Below the pieces are notes generated by a model that ran no database searches, was not told the DNA's origin, and saw only the letters and a list, made by a program, of their open reading frames with translations. Both the position numbers and the translations under genes were made by a program. From assembly GCA_002482775.1 (NCBI GenBank), contig DLGQ01000025.1:1-26744 (forward strand): a stretch of 26,744 nt of DNA. The letters run 5' to 3'. Origin of the DNA: Flavobacteriales bacterium UBA7690 (lineage in GTDB: Bacteria > Bacteroidota > Bacteroidia > Flavobacteriales_F > PHOS-HE28). Positions within the stretch are counted from its first letter, which is position 1. The number at the start of each line of letters is the position of its first letter. This document shows positions 25,543-26,744 of this stretch, piece by piece.

Positions 25543-25848
25543 ATGAACGTGAACGTGCATTCCATCCACTTCGATGCTGATACCAAACTGGTCAGCTTCA
25601 TCAAGGAAAAACTCTCGAAGCTGACCCAGTTCCACGATAGCATCCTTTCGGGTGATGTGTTCTTACGACTGGAGCACGATGGTGATAACCGGGAGAACAA
25701 GGTCGTGGAGATCCGCTTGGCGGTCCCCGGCAACGATCTGTTCGCCAAACGACACGGCAAAAGCTTCGAAGAAGCCGCCATTACCACGGTGGAAGCTTTG
25801 CGCAGCCAAGTGACCCGGACCAAAGAAAGCCCGCGTAAGGTGTCCTGA
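25543..25848 (+). CDS. hpf: Short ribosome hibernation promoting factor (HPF/RaiA family)
   Basis: A 101-residue protein beginning MNVNVHSIHFDADTKLVSFIKEKLSKL and ending in a basic tail (RSQVTRTKESPRKVS). It has the beta-alpha-beta-beta-beta-alpha HPF/YfiA fold. Such proteins bind the decoding channel of idle 30S subunits in starved cells. It lacks the C-terminal dimerisation domain of long HPF. I chose the ATG at 25543 on the family N-terminus; an A/G-rich AAAAGGAAGAG stretch lies at 25529-25539. It follows xerC by 34 bases and is probably co-transcribed with it. A strong terminator follows. Confidence 0.9.
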   Translation: MNVNVHSIHFDADTKLVSFIKEKLSKLTQFHDSILSGDVFLRLEHDGDNRENKVVEIRLAVPGNDLFAKRHGKSFEEAAITTVEALRSQVTRTKESPRKVS

Positions 25849-25895
25849 ACCAAGCGTTTAACACCCTGATCCCCGAGATCGGATGGATCCAATAA

Positions 25896-25928
25896 CGGGC
25901 CGCGACGAAAGTCGCGGCCCGTTCATTT
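25896..25928 (+). terminator. Strong terminator after hpf
   Basis: A perfect 11-bp stem (25896-25906 with 25911-25921), nearly all G-C, is closed by a GAAA tetraloop and followed by TTCATTT. The T-rich tail overlaps the -33 box of the next promoter. Confidence 0.9.
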
Positions 25929-25956
25929 GGTGGAGCAGGTATTCTTACTACATTTG
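25926..25956 (+). promoter_or_regulatory. Promoter of the tRNA-tuf operon
   Basis: TTTG at 25926-25929, a 19-base spacer and TACATTTG at 25949-25956 are an exact match to the Bacteroidota consensus TTTG-N19-TAnnTTTG. It lies 66 bases before the first tRNA. Confidence 0.88.
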
Positions 25957-26021
25957 CAGGCCCAATTCGGGACCTCTCGGTCCAGAAGCGGGCGAAAAGA
26001 CGTTCTTTTTCTGTTGTACAG

Positions 26022-26094
26022 GCCAATGTAGCTCAGCTGGTAGAGCAGCTGATTTGTAATCAGCAGGTCGGGGGTTCGAATCCGTCCATTGGCT
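26022..26094 (+). tRNA. tRNA-Thr (TGT)
   Basis: 73 bases. The acceptor stem GCCAATG/CATTGGC is perfect. The anticodon stem GCTGA/TCAGC encloses the loop TTTGTAA with TGT at 26055-26057, reading ACA. The T-arm has GTTCGAATC. CCA is not encoded. Confidence 0.95.
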
Positions 26095-26108
26095 CCGTGA
26101 TCGGAAGA

Positions 26109-26191
26109 GGGGAGATACCCAAGCGGCCAACGGGGGCAGACTGTAAATCTGCTGCTTCACAGCTTCGTAGGTTCGAATCCTGCTCTCCCCA
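26109..26191 (+). tRNA. tRNA-Tyr (GTA)
   Basis: 83 bases, class II with a long variable arm (TGCTTCACAGCTTCG region). The acceptor GGGGAGA/TCTCCCC has discriminator A. The anticodon stem GCAGA/TCTGC encloses CTGTAAA with GTA at 26143-26145. CCA is not encoded. Confidence 0.95.
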
Positions 26192-26269
26192 CTCATTACT
26201 TCACGGGGCCAATCGCTAGTCGCTTCTTATCCAAGCGGCAAGCACGGGGAAGGATCCACGATCATAAAT

Positions 26270-26342
26270 GCGGGAGTAGCTCAGTTGGTAGAGCATCAGC
26301 CTTCCAAGCTGAACGTCGCGGGTTCGAGTCTCGTCTCCCGCT
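26270..26342 (+). tRNA. tRNA-Gly (TCC)
   Basis: 73 bases. Acceptor GCGGGAG/CTCCCGC with discriminator T. Anticodon stem TCAGC/GCTGA with loop CTTCCAA and TCC at 26303-26305. CCA is not encoded. It is 78 bases after tRNA-Tyr. Confidence 0.95.
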
Positions 26343-26359
26343 CTCCATCGAAGTCATAG

Positions 26360-26431
<72 letters not shown>

Positions 26432-26538
26432 CAGCGAAGCAGCCAATGCTATGTGCCGCAGCGATGTGGTAGGCCCGTACAACGCAGAAGGAACATAGTA
26501 CACGAACCCAGAACAGTAACAACTAGTAACGATCGACC

Positions 26539-26744
26539 ATGGCAAAGGAGACCTTCAAACGGGACAAGCCGCACGTCAACATCGGCACAATCGGCCACGT
26601 TGACCATGGCAAAACCACGCTCACTGCCGCCATCACTTCCGTGTTGGCCAGCAAGGGGCTTTCCGAAAAACGCAGCTTCGATTCCATCGATAACGCGCCA
26701 GAGGAAAAAGAACGCGGTATCACCATCAACACCGCTCACGTGGA
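26539..26744 (+). CDS. tuf: Elongation factor Tu (5' part, cut by window end)
   Basis: EF-Tu brings aminoacyl-tRNA to the ribosome. Only the first 68 codons are present: MAKETFKRDKPHVNIGTIGH, then the P-loop GHVDHGKTT at 19-27, and further on EEKERGITINTAHV, the switch I effector region with its conserved threonine. The ATG at 26539 is the family start. It follows tRNA-Thr by 107 bases with no terminator in between, so it is probably part of the tRNA transcript, as in many bacteria. Confidence 0.97.
   Translation, partial: MAKETFKRDKPHVNIGTIGHVDHGKTTLTAAITSVLASKGLSEKRSFDSIDNAPEEKERGITINTAHV

Overview
The window is chromosomal DNA from a fairly GC-rich member of the Bacteroidota, most likely a Flavobacteriales-like lineage. 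The evidence is a single-chain SecDF, a ~730-residue type III glutamine synthetase, a TPR-PD40-CRD-OmpA protein built like the type IX secretion component PorE, DUF2851, and promoters of the Bacteroidota form TTG-N19-TAnnTTTG. At the right edge stands a tRNA-Thr/Tyr/Gly/Thr cluster leading into tuf. Nearly all genes are on the + strand and densely packed. I see no insertion sequence, prophage, CRISPR array or origin.

Layout. 1-2501: 3' part of secDF, with an OmpA-type peptidoglycan-binding domain in its periplasmic part. 2568-2897: a TatA/B-type subunit between two strong hairpin terminators. 3058-5250: glutamine synthetase III. 5368-7353: PorE-like protein. 7415-10746: purM, a three-unit 53-bp tandem repeat, prfA and pyrF. 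10814-13111: DUF2851 protein, PspC-domain protein, a small Cys-rich exported protein and a one-repeat DUF1456 protein. 13133-13374: apparent remains of an RmlD-type reductase gene.

13417-20311 is the most distinctive region. Six genes are joined by 1-4 base stop/start overlaps: an HTTM (gamma-carboxylase-like) membrane protein with a cysteine-less DCC-like segment, a WbqC-family protein, a NeuD/PglD-type acyltransferase, a GtrB/ArnC-type polyprenyl-phosphate glycosyltransferase, a WecE-type sugar aminotransferase and an ArnT-like GT-C membrane glycosyltransferase. Read together they suggest synthesis of an acylated amino-deoxy sugar, its loading onto a lipid carrier, and transfer to an acceptor outside the cytoplasm. 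HTTM and WbqC are the unexplained parts. An intact RmlD-type reductase follows under its own promoter-like element (20457-21365).

21562-24231: a membrane-anchored helix-hairpin-helix protein translationally coupled to apt, then an acyl-CoA dehydrogenase. 24297-25848: rpsU (bS21), xerC and a short hibernation factor. 26022-26744: four tRNAs and the start of tuf. Several genes (pyrF, DUF1456, rmlD-like, xerC, perhaps tatA) have a -7-like element only 5-8 bases before the start codon, which suggests leaderless transcripts. No stretch above 300 bases lacks an annotated feature.
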